A stretch of DNA of 32,491 nucleotides from Candidatus Rokubacteria bacterium 13_1_40CM_68_15 (GCA_001917585.1 MNEG01000054.1:1-32491), one strand, 5' to 3'; counted from the stretch's first letter, positions 1 through 9,431 are shown. Translations and numbers: made by a program. Notes: a model not told the origin generated them from the sequence alone.

Positions 1-134
1 CCGCGCTCACCGGTTACACCGGCCCCGAACACCGCGCCAGCGTGCTGCGTGCGGGGTTCCAGTACCACGTGGCGATGCCCATCGGCATCCTGGAGTTGAC
101 CGGCGTCGTGGCGATCTTGGCGTTGAAAGAGTAA
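1..134 (+). CDS. Response-regulator receiver domain, C-terminal fragment
   Basis: The reading frame is open from the window edge (first full codon at base 3) to a TAA at 132-134, giving 43 residues. The pattern ALTGYT, then RAGFQYHVA, then a final helix is the beta4-alpha4-beta5-alpha5 end of a CheY-like receiver domain, as found at the C-terminus of hybrid histidine kinases or multi-receiver proteins. The position that normally holds the invariant Lys of the K-P pair reads Met-Pro (HVAMPI), so this receiver may be impaired or divergent. The upstream part of the protein lies outside the window. The orphan regulator that follows begins about 200 bases later. Confidence 0.7.
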   Translation, partial: ALTGYTGPEHRASVLRAGFQYHVAMPIGILELTGVVAILALKE

Positions 135-341
135 GCCCGCGCTCGATCCTTGAGACGCGCTCGGATAACAAGAGGTGGTCGACTGCAAAGGCGACGCTGA
201 AGCGGGCACTCGAGAACCAGCCCGCCCGGGCGAAGATCGCGAAAGAGGTCGCCACGTCGTGGCCGCAAGACGGAAAGTTTTTTCCCAGTACAACCGATCG
301 ATTCCCTACAGCCCGGCTTGGGCGTAATCTTTACACGAGTT
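135..341. other. Intergenic gap without a recognisable gene
   Basis: About 200 bases lie between the receiver fragment and the next response regulator. One plus-strand frame stays open through much of it, but I recognise no domain in its translation and no ribosome binding site. I see no convincing promoter, terminator or RNA gene. If the TTG at 318 is the true start of the next gene, the gap ends at 317. Confidence 0.4.
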
Positions 342-794
342 ATGGTACGCGGCCGCCGCAACATCGGCAGGTCGTCGAAGGGCAACCGCACTGCACGCGC
401 GCCAGCGGTCGGCCGTGTGCTGATTGCGGATGACAACCTCGAGCAGCGCGAGATGTACGCGTCCTATTTGGCCGCGCAGGGCATCCGTGTCCTCGTGGCC
501 GGCGATGGCGTTCTCGCCATCCGTATCGCCCAAGCCATGCAGCCGGACGTGATCGTGATGGATCTTTCAATGCCCTCTCTCGACGGATGGGAGGCAACGC
601 GCCGGCTGAAGCACGACGCGCGTACGGCTCACATCCCGATCCTCGCGTGTACGGGGCATGCCGCCGGCCTTGCTGTTGACTGGGCTCTCGACGCCGGGTG
701 TGACGCCTACATCGTCAAGCCGTGCCTGCCGGATGAGCTTCTCCGCCAGATTCGCGGACTCCTCGCCCGCCGGAAGTCGCAACACGGCTCGTAG
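342..794 (+). CDS. Single-domain response regulator (CheY-like receiver)
   Basis: The product is a stand-alone phospho-acceptor receiver with no output domain. Counting from the alternative TTG start at 318, the acidic pair is D38-D39, the phospho-acceptor is D82 in VIVMDLSMP, the switch Thr is T112 and the conserved Lys is K134 in IVKP, so all catalytic residues are present. I chose the ATG at 342 (150 aa). The TTG at 318 would add eight residues. Both versions carry a basic, probably disordered N-terminus before the fold starts at about residue 32 of the long form. No kinase or output gene lies beside it apart from the receiver fragment at the window edge, so partner and target are unknown. 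The family role is phosphorelay signalling in the cytoplasm. Confidence 0.85.
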   Translation: MVRGRRNIGRSSKGNRTARAPAVGRVLIADDNLEQREMYASYLAAQGIRVLVAGDGVLAIRIAQAMQPDVIVMDLSMPSLDGWEATRRLKHDARTAHIPILACTGHAAGLAVDWALDAGCDAYIVKPCLPDELLRQIRGLLARRKSQHGS

Positions 795-911
795 TACGAG
801 GCCGGCGCGATGACGGACAACAGTCCTCATCGGCGATTTCTTGCTGGGCTCGGTTATCGTTCTGCGCGCTGGTAGGGACTCACGGGCTCCGTAGTATAGT
901 GCTGACCGAGC

Positions 912-3878
912 ATGGCGGCTGACCGCATCCTCGAGGGACTCAACGAGGCGCAGCGGCAGGCCGTCACCCACGATACCGGGCCGATCCTCATCGTCGCCGG
1001 CGCCGGGACCGGCAAGACCACCGTCATCACGCGGCGCATCGCCTGGCTCATCGCTACGCGCCGGGCCCGACCGGACGAGATCCTCGCGCTCACCTTCACC
1101 GACAAGGCCGCCGCCGAGATGGAGGAGCGCGTCGACACGCTGGTCCCCTACGGCTACGCCGACGTCGAGATCGCCACGTTCCATGCCTTCGGCGATCGCA
1201 TCCTGCGCGGCCACGCGCTCGAGATCGGCTTGACGCCCGACTTCCGCGTGCTGAACCGCGCCGAGCAGACGATCTTCTTCCGCGACCGGCTGTTCGAGCT
1301 GCCGCTCGCCCACTACCGCCCGCTCGGCGATCCCACGCGGCATCTCCAGGCGCTCATCACGCTCATCAGCCGCTGCAAGGACGAGGACATCTCGCCCGAG
1401 GAGTATCACGCGCACGCCGAGCGCCTGGAGCGCGAGGTGGCGGCGGCCGCGGACTACGAGGAGGCGCGCGAGCGCGCCGCTCAGCAGCGCGAGCTGGCCG
1501 CGACGTACGCGAAGTACCAGGAGCTGATGGCGCGCGACGGCTGCGTGGACTTCGGCGACCAGATCGTCCAGGTGCTGCGACTGTTCCGTGCGCGGCCGTA
1601 CGTCCTCGGCGCGTACCAGCGCCGCTTCCGGTACATCCTGGTCGACGAGTTCCAGGACACCAACCACGCCCAGTTCGAGCTGGTGAAGCTCCTGGCGGCC
1701 CGGCACAGCAACGTGGCCGTCGTGGGCGACGAGGACCAGGCGATCTATCGGTTCCGCGGCGCGGCGATCTCGAACATCCTCGGATTTCTCGACGTGTACC
1801 GCGACGCCGCGCAGATCGTGCTGTCCGAGAACTACCGCTCGACGCAAGAGATCCTCGATTGCGCCTATCGCTTGATCGTCCACAACAATCCTGATCGGCT
1901 CGAGGTCAGAAATGGGATCAACAAGCGGCTGACGGCCGTGGCCGGGCGTGGCCATCCGCCGCTGCACTGGCACTACGAGACGGGGACCCAGGAGGCCGAC
2001 GCGGTCGCCGAAACGATCCGCGAGAAGGTGGCCGCTGGCATCTGGAAGCCGGACGATGTCGCGATCCTCGTGCGTGGGAACGGCGACGCCGACCAGTTCC
2101 TGCGCTCCCTCAACGTGAAGGGGGTGCCGTGGACGTTCTCGGGCAACTCCGGTCTGTACGATCGTCCCGAGATCCGCCTGCTCATCGCCTTCCTGCGGGC
2201 GCTGGTCCACACCGACGAATCGGTGAGTCTCCACTATCTGGCCTCGTCCGACCTCTACGAGGTCCCGATCGTCGACCTGACCCGCTGCTCGACCTATGCC
2301 GACCGCCGGCACGTGCACCTGTTCGATGTGCTCCGCCGGACGGCGGAGCTCTCCGAGCTGCGCGACCAGATCGGCGAGGCCGGCCACGCGACCATCCGGC
2401 ACCTGGTCGGCGACCTCGAGCGCTACATGGAACTGGGCCGCGAGATGCCGACGGGAGAGCTGCTCTACCAGTTCATCAAGGACTCCGGCTGGCTCATGCG
2501 CCTGTACCGAGAGGAGACGGCGCGTGACGTTGCCGAAGCCAAGAACATCACCAAATTCTTCGATCGCGTGCAGTCGGCGGCGCGAACGCTCCGCTACGAC
2601 AACGTCCGCGAGTTCGTGAAGCACCTCGACGCCTTGATCGACGCCGGCGAAGACCCCGCCGTGGCCGAGGCCGACGTCGAGACGCCGGCGGTTCGCGTGC
2701 TCACGGTGCACAAGGCCAAGGGCCTCGAGTTCCCGGTGGTGTTCCTGGTGAACCTGGCGCAGGAGAAGTTTCCCTCACGGCGTCGCCGAGACGCGCTCGA
2801 CTTGCCGGTCGAGATGATGAAGGCCGCGCTGCCGACCGGGGACTATCACCAGCAGGAAGAGCGACGGCTGTTCTACGTCGGCATGACCCGCGCGCGGCGC
2901 GAGCTCTATCTCACGAGCGCGAGCGATTATGGTGGCACCCGAGAGCGCAAGGTCAGCCAGTTCGTGCTGGAAGCGCTCGACCTTCCGCGCGATGCGACGC
3001 GGCCGTTCAAGGCGCGCCCGGTCGAGGTGATCGAGCACTTCGCCCCGGCGCCCGAGGCCGTGGACGCGTTGCTGGTCCGAGTTCCGCCGGACGCGGAGAT
3101 CATGCTCAGCCACAAGCAGATCGACGACTACCAGACCTGCCCGCTCAAGTACTTCAACGTCCACGTCAAGCGGATCCCGATCCGCCGCCACCACGCCGTG
3201 GCCTACGGCGCCGTGGTCCACAAGGTCGTCGAGTACTACCTGCGGCGCCGGGGCGTCGGCAACTACACGCCGCTCGACGATCTCCTCGCCATCTACGAGC
3301 GGGCGTGGGCGGGCGAGGACATCCTGCACGACCGGCCGGGCGCCAGCCGTGAGCCCGCCGAGGGCTTCCTCACGCGCGAGCACGAGGAGGCCCGCAAGGC
3401 GGCCGGCCGCGACGCCCTCAAGCGGTTCTGGAACCACGAGGAGGCCGATGGCGTCAAGCCCACGTACGTCGAGAAGGAGTTCGGCTTCACGCTCGGCCCC
3501 AATCGCGTTCGCGGGCGCTACGACCGGGTGGACGAGGGCCTGCTCGGCGCGGTGATCATCGACTACAAGACCAGCGAGGTGACGCGCCAGAAGGACGCCG
3601 ACCGGCGCGTCGCCGCCAGCCTCCAGCTCAAGATGTACGCGCTGGCCTGGCGCGAGATGACGGGCGCGCTGCCCCAGCGCGTCGAGCTGCGCTTCATCGA
3701 CTCGGCCGTGGTCGGCCGCCACAGCCCGACGGCGGAGGACGCCGAGGTAGCGATCACCGCCGTCGAGGCCGCCGCCGCCGGGATCCGCGCGCGCCGCTTC
3801 GACGCCACGCCGTCGTGGGGCGCCTGCCGCTCGTGCGCCTACAACCAGATCTGCCCGTACACCGCGACCAGCGAGTAG
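912..3878 (+). CDS. UvrD/PcrA-type helicase fused to Fe-S PD-(D/E)XK nuclease
   Basis: This 988-aa protein is an SF1A DNA helicase with a C-terminal nuclease. Visible motifs are Walker A GAGTGKTT (about 30-37), motif II DEFQDTN (245-251), motif III GDEDQAIYRFRGA, motif IV NYRST, motif V VHKAKGLEF (599-607) and motif VI FYVGMTRAR. The last 250 residues form a RecB/AddB-like nuclease: GRYDRVD, then D884-Y885-K886 in IIDYKTSEV. Four cysteines, C743 (YQTCP), C972, C975 and C981 (CRSCAYNQICPY), are arranged as in Fe-S cluster nucleases of the AddB/Cas4 type. It probably processes DNA ends or repair intermediates in the cytoplasm. No AddA, AddB or RecC partner lies nearby, so it may act alone. The ATG at 912 fits the start of the family's first helix. 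There is no clear ribosome binding site, and a TATAGT hexamer ends 11 bases before the ATG. Confidence 0.93.
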   Translation: MAADRILEGLNEAQRQAVTHDTGPILIVAGAGTGKTTVITRRIAWLIATRRARPDEILALTFTDKAAAEMEERVDTLVPYGYADVEIATFHAFGDRILRGHALEIGLTPDFRVLNRAEQTIFFRDRLFELPLAHYRPLGDPTRHLQALITLISRCKDEDISPEEYHAHAERLEREVAAAADYEEARERAAQQRELAATYAKYQELMARDGCVDFGDQIVQVLRLFRARPYVLGAYQRRFRYILVDEFQDTNHAQFELVKLLAARHSNVAVVGDEDQAIYRFRGAAISNILGFLDVYRDAAQIVLSENYRSTQEILDCAYRLIVHNNPDRLEVRNGINKRLTAVAGRGHPPLHWHYETGTQEADAVAETIREKVAAGIWKPDDVAILVRGNGDADQFLRSLNVKGVPWTFSGNSGLYDRPEIRLLIAFLRALVHTDESVSLHYLASSDLYEVPIVDLTRCSTYADRRHVHLFDVLRRTAELSELRDQIGEAGHATIRHLVGDLERYMELGREMPTGELLYQFIKDSGWLMRLYREETARDVAEAKNITKFFDRVQSAARTLRYDNVREFVKHLDALIDAGEDPAVAEADVETPAVRVLTVHKAKGLEFPVVFLVNLAQEKFPSRRRRDALDLPVEMMKAALPTGDYHQQEERRLFYVGMTRARRELYLTSASDYGGTRERKVSQFVLEALDLPRDATRPFKARPVEVIEHFAPAPEAVDALLVRVPPDAEIMLSHKQIDDYQTCPLKYFNVHVKRIPIRRHHAVAYGAVVHKVVEYYLRRRGVGNYTPLDDLLAIYERAWAGEDILHDRPGASREPAEGFLTREHEEARKAAGRDALKRFWNHEEADGVKPTYVEKEFGFTLGPNRVRGRYDRVDEGLLGAVIIDYKTSEVTRQKDADRRVAASLQLKMYALAWREMTGALPQRVELRFIDSAVVGRHSPTAEDAEVAITAVEAAAAGIRARRFDATPSWGACRSCAYNQICPYTATSE

Positions 3879-3900
3879 CCCGGCCGGGTAGGATGGAGCC

Positions 3901-4347
3901 ATGATGGAGCTGAGGTGTCCCTGGTGCGGGACCGTGAACCGCATTCCCGAAACGCGGGCCGGCTCGCCGGCGCGCTGCGGCCGTTGCGGCCAGCCGCTGG
4001 CCACGACGCTGACGCCGGTCCATGTGACCGACGCCACCTTCGACGCGATCGTGACGCAGGCGAGCTCACCGGTTCTCGTCGACTTTTGGGCCGACTGGTG
4101 CGGTCCCTGCCACGCGCTCGCGCCGACGATCGACGACATCGCGCGCGCCCACGCCGGCCGGCTCGTCGTCGCCAAGCTCGACGTGGACGCCAACCCTGAG
4201 ACGGCCTCGCGCTTCGGCGTGCGGAGCATCCCCGCGCTGTTGCTCTTCAAGGACGGCCAGCTCGTCGATCGGCTCGTCGGTGCCCAGCCGCGCGGCGCCA
4301 TCGAGGCGCGGCTCCACCCGCTCATCACCGGCGTCGCCGCGCCATGA
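3901..4347 (+). CDS. trxC: Thioredoxin 2 (zinc-ribbon thioredoxin)
   Basis: The product is a 148-aa cytoplasmic disulfide reductase of the TrxC type. The N-terminus holds a zinc ribbon with C6-x2-C9 and C26-x2-C29, followed by a thioredoxin fold with the active site W66-C67-G68-P69-C70 and the cis-proline region RSIPALLLFKDGQ. Length and architecture match TrxC rather than TrxA, which lacks the ribbon. A purine-rich GGATGG lies just before tandem ATG codons at 3901 and 3904, and either could be the start. The gene follows the helicase after 22 bases and overlaps the HugZ-like gene by four bases (ATGA), which suggests cotranscription and translational coupling. Confidence 0.93.
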   Translation: MMELRCPWCGTVNRIPETRAGSPARCGRCGQPLATTLTPVHVTDATFDAIVTQASSPVLVDFWADWCGPCHALAPTIDDIARAHAGRLVVAKLDVDANPETASRFGVRSIPALLLFKDGQLVDRLVGAQPRGAIEARLHPLITGVAAP

Positions 4348-5126
4348 GCCGCCACGCCGGACCGCCGGGCGCCCCCGACGCGCCGGTCGTTCCGGAGCCG
4401 ACCTTCGCGGAGCGCGCCCGCACGCTCGTCTCCCAGGCGCGCAGCGGCTCGCTCGCCAGCGTCTCGCGCAAGCATCCCGGGCATCCGTTCGCCTCCGTCA
4501 TGCCATACGCGCTCGACGGTGACGGCCGGCCGCTCGTCCTGATCTCGTCGATGGCGATCCACACCCAGAACCTCCACGGCGACGCGCGGGCCAGCCTGCT
4601 GGTGACGCCGCCCGGCTCCGCTGGCGATCCACTGGCCGCCGGCCGCGTGACGCTGATGGGCGAAGCGTTGCGCGTCGGCGAAAGCGACCTGGCTGCCGTT
4701 CGCGCCAGCTATCTTGAGCGCCACCCGACCGCAGCGTACTGGGCCGACTTCGACGACTTCAGCTTCTGGAGGCTCGAGGTGGCCGACGTCTACTTCGTGG
4801 GAGGCTTCGCCGCGATGGGGTGGGTGGACGCCGCCGAATACCGCCACGCGCGGCCCGATCCGCTCGCCGACGCGGCGGCCGGGATCATCGAGCACATGAA
4901 TCGCGACCACGCCGACGCGCTGGTCGCCTACGCGCGGTTCTTCGCCGGCGTCGAGGCCGACGAAGCCACGATGGCGGCGGTCGATCGGCTCGGCTTCAAG
5001 CTGCAGCTGCGCCAGGGCGGCCGGCGCTGGAGCGCCCGTATCGCCTTTCCGCGCGAGGTCACGACGGCGGGCGACAGCCGCACCGTGCTGATCGAGATGC
5101 TCACGCAGGCCCGCGGCCAGGCCTGA
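4344..5126 (+). CDS. HugZ-like PNPOx-fold protein with DUF2470 domain
   Basis: This 260-aa protein has an N-terminal split-barrel flavin/heme-binding fold of the pyridoxamine-phosphate-oxidase superfamily (about 20-160, with [21 protein letters not shown] and the [14 protein letters not shown] stretch). A C-terminal DUF2470 domain follows (about 172-255, beginning with [14 protein letters not shown]). This pairing is that of HugZ-type proteins, some of which bind and degrade heme, while others are uncharacterised. I cannot tell heme oxygenase activity from a flavin function by sequence alone. The start overlaps the trxC stop (ATGA). The end overlaps the convergent CoxL-like gene by 26 bases, so any terminator must lie inside coding sequence. 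Confidence 0.88.
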   Translation: MSRHAGPPGAPDAPVVPEPTFAERARTLVSQARSGSLASVSRKHPGHPFASVMPYALDGDGRPLVLISSMAIHTQNLHGDARASLLVTPPGSAGDPLAAGRVTLMGEALRVGESDLAAVRASYLERHPTAAYWADFDDFSFWRLEVADVYFVGGFAAMGWVDAAEYRHARPDPLADAAAGIIEHMNRDHADALVAYARFFAGVEADEATMAAVDRLGFKLQLRQGGRRWSARIAFPREVTTAGDSRTVLIEMLTQARGQA

Positions 5127-7491
5127 TCCCGGCCGCGCGGATCGCCTCCCACACGCGCTGTGGCGTGAGCGGCATGTCGATGTCGTCGACGCCGAGCGGC
5201 GCGAGCGCGTCGAGGACCGCGCTGACGAACGCGGCCGGCGCGCCGATCGTCCCGGACTCGCCGCAGCCCTTGGCGCCCAGCGGATTGTGGGTGCAGGGCT
5301 GGCTCTCGTCCACCTCGGTGGCGAACGATGGGAAGGCGTCGGCCCGCGGCATCGCGTAGTCCATGAACGAGGCCGAGAGGAGTTGTGCCGTCTCGGCGTC
5401 GTACACGCAGCCCTCGAGCCACGCCTGCCCGAGTCCCTGGGCGAGGCCGCCGTGCACCTGCCCCTCCACGATGATCGGATTGATGACGACGCCGACATCG
5501 TCCACGACCCAGTACGCCACCAGCCGGATCTCGCCCGTCTCGGAATCGACCTCGACCTCGGCGACGTGCGCCCCGTTGCTGAAGGCGAAGTTCGGCGGAT
5601 CGTAGAACACCGTTTCGTGGAATCCCGGCTCGAGGCCGTCGGGAAGGTCGTGAGCAAGGTGCGCCGCGCGCGCGACCTCGGCGAAACCCACCCGGCGGTC
5701 GGTGCCGACCACGCGAAACTCCCCGTCACGGAACTCGACGTCGGGCTCGCCGGCTTCCATCATGTGGGCAGCCAGTCGCCGCGCCTTGGCGACGATCTTC
5801 CGCGCGGCGCCGTCGAGCGCCGAGCCCCCGACGGCGATCGAGCGCGAGCCGAAGGTGCCGGTGCCATGCGGCACCACGGCCGTGTCTCCCTCGACGATCT
5901 CGATGCGGTCGAGGGCCACGCCGAAGCGCTCGGCCAGGATTTGCGCGAACGTCGTGGCGTGGCCCTGGCCGTGGTTGTGGGTGCCCAGCATGGCGCGCAC
6001 GCCGCCGGCGGGGTCCACGCGCACCTCGGCCGACTCGAAGAATCCGACGCGCGCTCCGAGGGCGCCGGCCAGACGAGACGGCGCCACGCCCGACGACTCC
6101 ACGAAGCAGCCGATCCCCAGGCCACGCCGCCGGCCGTGCCGGGCGCCGTCCTGCCGTCGCGCCTCGAAGCCGTCGTACTCGGCGGCCTTCAGCACGCGCG
6201 CGAGGATTCGCGGAAAGTCGCCGCAGTCGTACACAGGCCCGATCGGCGTCCGGTACGGCATGGCCTCCGTCGGGATCAGGTTGCGGCGCCGGATCTCGGC
6301 GCGGTCGATGCCGCTCGTGGCGGCCGCGCGATCGGCCAGGCGCTCGAGGACGTAGCAGGCTTCGGGCCGGCCGGCGCCGCGATAGGCGTCGGTGGGCAGC
6401 GTGTTGGTGAAGACGCCGGTCACCTCCACGTGGATCGCCGGCGTGCGATAGACGCCGGCGAGGAGCGCGGTGTAGATCGCGCTGGGGATGGCGGCGCCGA
6501 ACGTCGACACGTAGGCGCCGACGTTGGCCAGCGTGCGCACGCGCAGCCCGAGAAAGCGCCCGTCACGGTCGAGGGCCAGCTCGGCCGTGGTGAGATGATC
6601 GCGGGCCTGATTGTCGGCGACGAAGCTCTCCGTGCGCGTCGCCACCCACTTGACGGGACGGCCCAGCCGCCGGGCCGCCCACGCCGCGATCGTCTCCTCG
6701 GGATAGTGCTTGCCCTTGTAACCGAACCCGCCGCCCACGTCGGGCGCGATCACCCGCACGCGGCCTTCGGGGAGACCGAGCTGGCCGGCCACGACGCGGC
6801 GGACGAAGTGCGGGACCTGCGTGGTGGCATAGAGCGTGAGCCCGCCCTCGATGGCGTCGGGAACCGCGAGGACGGCGCGCGGCTCGATGGCGGCACCGGC
6901 CAGGCGGTTGTTGACCAGCTCGAGACGGACGGTGCGAGCGGCGCGGGCGAACGCCGCCTCGACGGCCGCCGCGTCACCGCGTGTCCAGCGAAAGCAGACG
7001 TTACCTGGCGCGTCGGCGTGGAGGGCCGGCGCACCGGCCGTGATCGCGGCGCGGGCGCTCACGACGGCGGGCAGCCGTTCGTAATCGATCGCCACGTGCT
7101 CGGCCGCGTCGGTCGCCGCCGCGACGCTCTCGGCGATGACCACCACCACCGGCTCGCCCACGTGGCGCACGGTGTCGCGTGCGAGCGCCCAGCGTGGCGG
7201 CTCCGCCATGGGCGGACCGTTCGGAGCGCGGATCGGCCAGAGACAGAGCATCGAGCCGACCTCGTCAGCCGCCATGTCGCGACCGGTGAGCACGGCCACG
7301 ATTCCGGGACGCTGCGCGGCGCCCGACGTGTCGACGGCGGCGATTCGCGCGTGGGCATGCGGCGAGCGCACGATGTGACACGCGAGCTCGCCGGGCACGG
7401 TGAGGTTCGCGACGAAGCGCCCACGGCCCGTCAGGAAGCGCGGGTCCTCACGTCGCCGGACGGCTGCGCCGATGCCCTCGGGTCGCGACAC
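5101..7491 (-). CDS. CoxL-like molybdopterin-binding subunit (xanthine dehydrogenase family)
   Basis: This 796-aa protein is a molybdenum hydroxylase large subunit. It runs from an N-terminal a/b-hammerhead domain ([20 protein letters not shown]) through the MoCo domains: VGGGFGYKG near residue 250, AYRGAGRPE near 370, [20 protein letters not shown], and the catalytic-Glu motif GCGESG near 745. AYRGAGR is the form-II signature, not the AYXCSFR loop of true CO dehydrogenase, so the substrate is probably a heterocycle or aldehyde. I chose the GTG at 7491 because the protein similarity begins there, it follows the upstream stop by four bases, and GAGGAG lies just upstream inside that gene. It is the last gene of the minus-strand catabolic operon. 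The iron-sulfur (CoxS) and FAD (CoxM) subunit genes are absent here. Confidence 0.92.
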   Translation of the reverse strand: MSRPEGIGAAVRRREDPRFLTGRGRFVANLTVPGELACHIVRSPHAHARIAAVDTSGAAQRPGIVAVLTGRDMAADEVGSMLCLWPIRAPNGPPMAEPPRWALARDTVRHVGEPVVVVIAESVAAATDAAEHVAIDYERLPAVVSARAAITAGAPALHADAPGNVCFRWTRGDAAAVEAAFARAARTVRLELVNNRLAGAAIEPRAVLAVPDAIEGGLTLYATTQVPHFVRRVVAGQLGLPEGRVRVIAPDVGGGFGYKGKHYPEETIAAWAARRLGRPVKWVATRTESFVADNQARDHLTTAELALDRDGRFLGLRVRTLANVGAYVSTFGAAIPSAIYTALLAGVYRTPAIHVEVTGVFTNTLPTDAYRGAGRPEACYVLERLADRAAATSGIDRAEIRRRNLIPTEAMPYRTPIGPVYDCGDFPRILARVLKAAEYDGFEARRQDGARHGRRRGLGIGCFVESSGVAPSRLAGALGARVGFFESAEVRVDPAGGVRAMLGTHNHGQGHATTFAQILAERFGVALDRIEIVEGDTAVVPHGTGTFGSRSIAVGGSALDGAARKIVAKARRLAAHMMEAGEPDVEFRDGEFRVVGTDRRVGFAEVARAAHLAHDLPDGLEPGFHETVFYDPPNFAFSNGAHVAEVEVDSETGEIRLVAYWVVDDVGVVINPIIVEGQVHGGLAQGLGQAWLEGCVYDAETAQLLSASFMDYAMPRADAFPSFATEVDESQPCTHNPLGAKGCGESGTIGAPAAFVSAVLDALAPLGVDDIDMPLTPQRVWEAIRAAGIRPGRGPA

Positions 7492-7495
7492 CGTG

Positions 7496-8470
7496 CTAGC
7501 CGAGCTCCTCGCGGAGCAGCTCGAGGCGCTCGTACACGGCGCGGTCGGTGACGACGAACAGATCGGCGTCGCCGCTACGCGCCTGGTGCGAGGCCCAGGT
7601 CCAGTGCGGGACCGTGAAGACGTCGTGCCTCGACCACTCGAACGACTGCTCGCCGATGGTCGAGCGCCCCTCGCCTTCGACCACCAGGCAGACGGCGTTG
7701 TGCGTCGTCCGCTTCCTCCGGCTCTCGGCGCCACGGGCGAGCCGCACCGCGTAACAGTCGAGCGTGGGCATGACGCTGCCGCCCGTGAGCGGGTCGACGT
7801 AGCGCACGGTCCTCGTGGCGTCGGCGCCGGGTGGCGCCGCGTCGAGCCGCCGCCGGGTGACCTCGCCGGGATGGCGATAGCCGGACTCGTCGCCCTCGTC
7901 CATCTTCCAGAATTCCACATCGTCTCGGCGGCCGGGCTCGAAGAAGCTCGCGTCCAGCGTGTTGATCAACGGCATGTTGGCGGCGTCGAACCAGATGGTC
8001 CGGTGATCGCTCTGGTTGATGTGGCCGTGCCAGCACAGCGGTGGCGTGAGGATGAGGTCGCCGGGACGCATGGCAAGCTTCCGGCCGTTGACGATCGTGA
8101 CGGCGCCCTCGGCCCGCGTGGAGAACCGGATGGCGGCGGCGGTGTGGCGGTGAGGCACCGCGTGATCGCCGGGCTCGAGGACGGTGAAGGCGGCGATGAG
8201 ATTGCTCGTCGTGACGGTGGCGCCGCCGAACGCAGGGTTGGCCAGGATCATGGCGCGTCGCTCGACGTCGTCGATCGGCACCTCGGCGGCCGCCCGCGCC
8301 GTGAGCGGCTCCAGGTCGCGCCAGCGCCACAGGAAGGGCGCGTCCTTCGCGTGCGGGGTGATGGGCGTGATCCGCTTGTAGCGGTCCCACAGTGGATGGA
8401 AGTTCGCGGACTCCAGCGCCGCGATCAGCGCGGCATCCGGTCGCTGCACGGTCGACGCGAGCTTGGCCAT
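7496..8470 (-). CDS. Gentisate 1,2-dioxygenase-like bicupin
   Basis: This 324-aa protein belongs to the gentisate/1-hydroxy-2-naphthoate dioxygenase family, which opens hydroxylated aromatic rings using Fe(II) and O2. The first cupin carries the metal ligands in PHRHT (H107, H109) and PLCWHGH (H148), the spacing seen in gentisate dioxygenases. The N-terminal lead LWDRYKRITPITPH is also typical. The second cupin (about 230-315, with HNAVCLVVEGEG and VPHWTWASHQ) is structural or regulatory in the family. The true substrate could be gentisate, salicylate or another ortho- or para-hydroxy acid. It sits between the ABC binding-protein gene (9-base gap) and the CoxL-like gene (4-base gap) in one operon. 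Confidence 0.88.
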   Translation of the reverse strand: MAKLASTVQRPDAALIAALESANFHPLWDRYKRITPITPHAKDAPFLWRWRDLEPLTARAAAEVPIDDVERRAMILANPAFGGATVTTSNLIAAFTVLEPGDHAVPHRHTAAAIRFSTRAEGAVTIVNGRKLAMRPGDLILTPPLCWHGHINQSDHRTIWFDAANMPLINTLDASFFEPGRRDDVEFWKMDEGDESGYRHPGEVTRRRLDAAPPGADATRTVRYVDPLTGGSVMPTLDCYAVRLARGAESRRKRTTHNAVCLVVEGEGRSTIGEQSFEWSRHDVFTVPHWTWASHQARSGDADLFVVTDRAVYERLELLREELG

Positions 8471-8479
8471 GGCTCTCCC

Positions 8480-9409
8480 TCAGCCCCGCGTGACGCGGTT
8501 GATCGCCTCGTCCACGTTCGCGGGATCGATGATCACGTGCTTGATGAAGACACGCTGTTCGGTCCGCTCGCCCTTGAGGTAGGCGGCCAGCACGTCGACG
8601 CCGAGCCGGCCCCACAGCACGGGATTCAGCTCGACCGTCATCCCTACGTTGCCGTCCTTCACGGCCTTGAGCGCGGGCGGCACGCCGTTCATCCCGGTGA
8701 CGATCGTCTTGCCGATGCGTCCGCTCGCCGCCACCGCCTGGGCCGCGCCGAGCGCGACGTCGTCGTTGGCGGTGTAGATGGCGGCCAGATCCGTGTGGGC
8801 CACCAGCGCGTCCTCGGCCACCTTGAGGCCGCGCTCGCGCGTGAGCCCGCCCTCGTTGCGCACGACGACGCTGATGCCGGGGTACTTGCTCATCACCTCC
8901 AGGTAGCCCTCGTTGAGATTACGGAACGTCGGCGCGCCGGGCGGCCCGCTGATCATCGCGACCTTGCCCTTGCCGCCGATGCGCTGGGCCGTCCAGCTCG
9001 CAATGTCCCGGCCGATCTGCTTCTCGTCCATCGCCACGTGCAGCGTCTGGTTCGGCGAGGCGGAGCCGCGGGCAATGGAGATGATCGGGATCTTGGCCTG
9101 GGCCGCCGCATCGTAGGCGGCATTGACGCCGACGGCGTCGATGGGCGAGATCAACACCCCTTTGACACCCTTGGCTACGAGGTCCTGGACGCCGTTGATC
9201 TGGCGCAGCTTGTCCTCGTTGGAGGAGACGTAGGCGACCTGCCAGCCGAGCTCCTGGGCGCGGGCGCGGATGCCCCTGAGCATCGCGATGTAGAACGGGT
9301 TGTCGTCCTGCGGCAGCGACACGCCGACCGTCACGGGCTGCGCCGTCGCCGACAGCACGGGGAGGCCGCCCAGGACCGTCATTAGGGTTATGGCCAGAAG
9401 CTGCTTCAT
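8480..9409 (-). CDS. RbsB-type periplasmic sugar-binding-like protein of ABC transporter
   Basis: The product is a 309-aa substrate-binding protein of the ribose/autoinducer class (peripla_BP_4). Residues 1-23 form a Sec signal peptide ending near ATAQ. The mature protein opens with VTVGVSLPQDDNPFYIAMLRG, followed by the hinge patterns GVKGVLISPIDAVGVNAAYDAA and YTANDDVALGAAQAV. I prefer the ATG at 9409 over the GTG at 9412 because AGGAG is then seven bases away. Given the dioxygenases and the molybdenum hydroxylase in the operon, the ligand may be an aromatic or heterocyclic acid or a glycoside rather than a free sugar; this is inference. It pairs with the RbsC-like permease 22 bases upstream. 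Confidence 0.92.
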   Translation of the reverse strand: MKQLLAITLMTVLGGLPVLSATAQPVTVGVSLPQDDNPFYIAMLRGIRARAQELGWQVAYVSSNEDKLRQINGVQDLVAKGVKGVLISPIDAVGVNAAYDAAAQAKIPIISIARGSASPNQTLHVAMDEKQIGRDIASWTAQRIGGKGKVAMISGPPGAPTFRNLNEGYLEVMSKYPGISVVVRNEGGLTRERGLKVAEDALVAHTDLAAIYTANDDVALGAAQAVAASGRIGKTIVTGMNGVPPALKAVKDGNVGMTVELNPVLWGRLGVDVLAAYLKGERTEQRVFIKHVIIDPANVDEAINRVTRG

Positions 9410-9431
9410 CACTCGTCTCCTTGCTGCGTGG

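Noticed and set aside
135..341. A plus-strand frame in the gap after the receiver fragment that could encode a small protein
   Set aside because: No start with a ribosome binding site and no recognisable domain; it merges out of frame with the next gene.
895..900. TATAGT hexamer 11 bases before the helicase ATG, as a possible -10 of a nearly leaderless transcript
   Set aside because: There is no -35-like sequence at suitable spacing, and a single hexamer is weak evidence.
567..2711. A 714-codon minus-strand open frame opposite the helicase
   Set aside because: It lies antisense to a gene with clear helicase motifs, and its translation is low-complexity (Val, Arg, Asp, His-rich), as expected from the complement of GC-rich coding sequence.
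2775..5729. A 984-codon minus-strand open frame
   Set aside because: It spans the antisense of the helicase, trxC and the HugZ-like gene and an off-frame part of the CoxL-like gene. No recognisable domain; a high-GC artefact.
4344..7491. A terminator between the convergent HugZ-like and CoxL-like genes
   Set aside because: The genes overlap by 26 bases and I see no hairpin followed by T residues on either strand there.
5287..7551. A 754-codon plus-strand frame opposite the CoxL-like gene
   Set aside because: The minus strand has all molybdenum hydroxylase motifs in order. The plus-strand frame has no domain and a biased composition.
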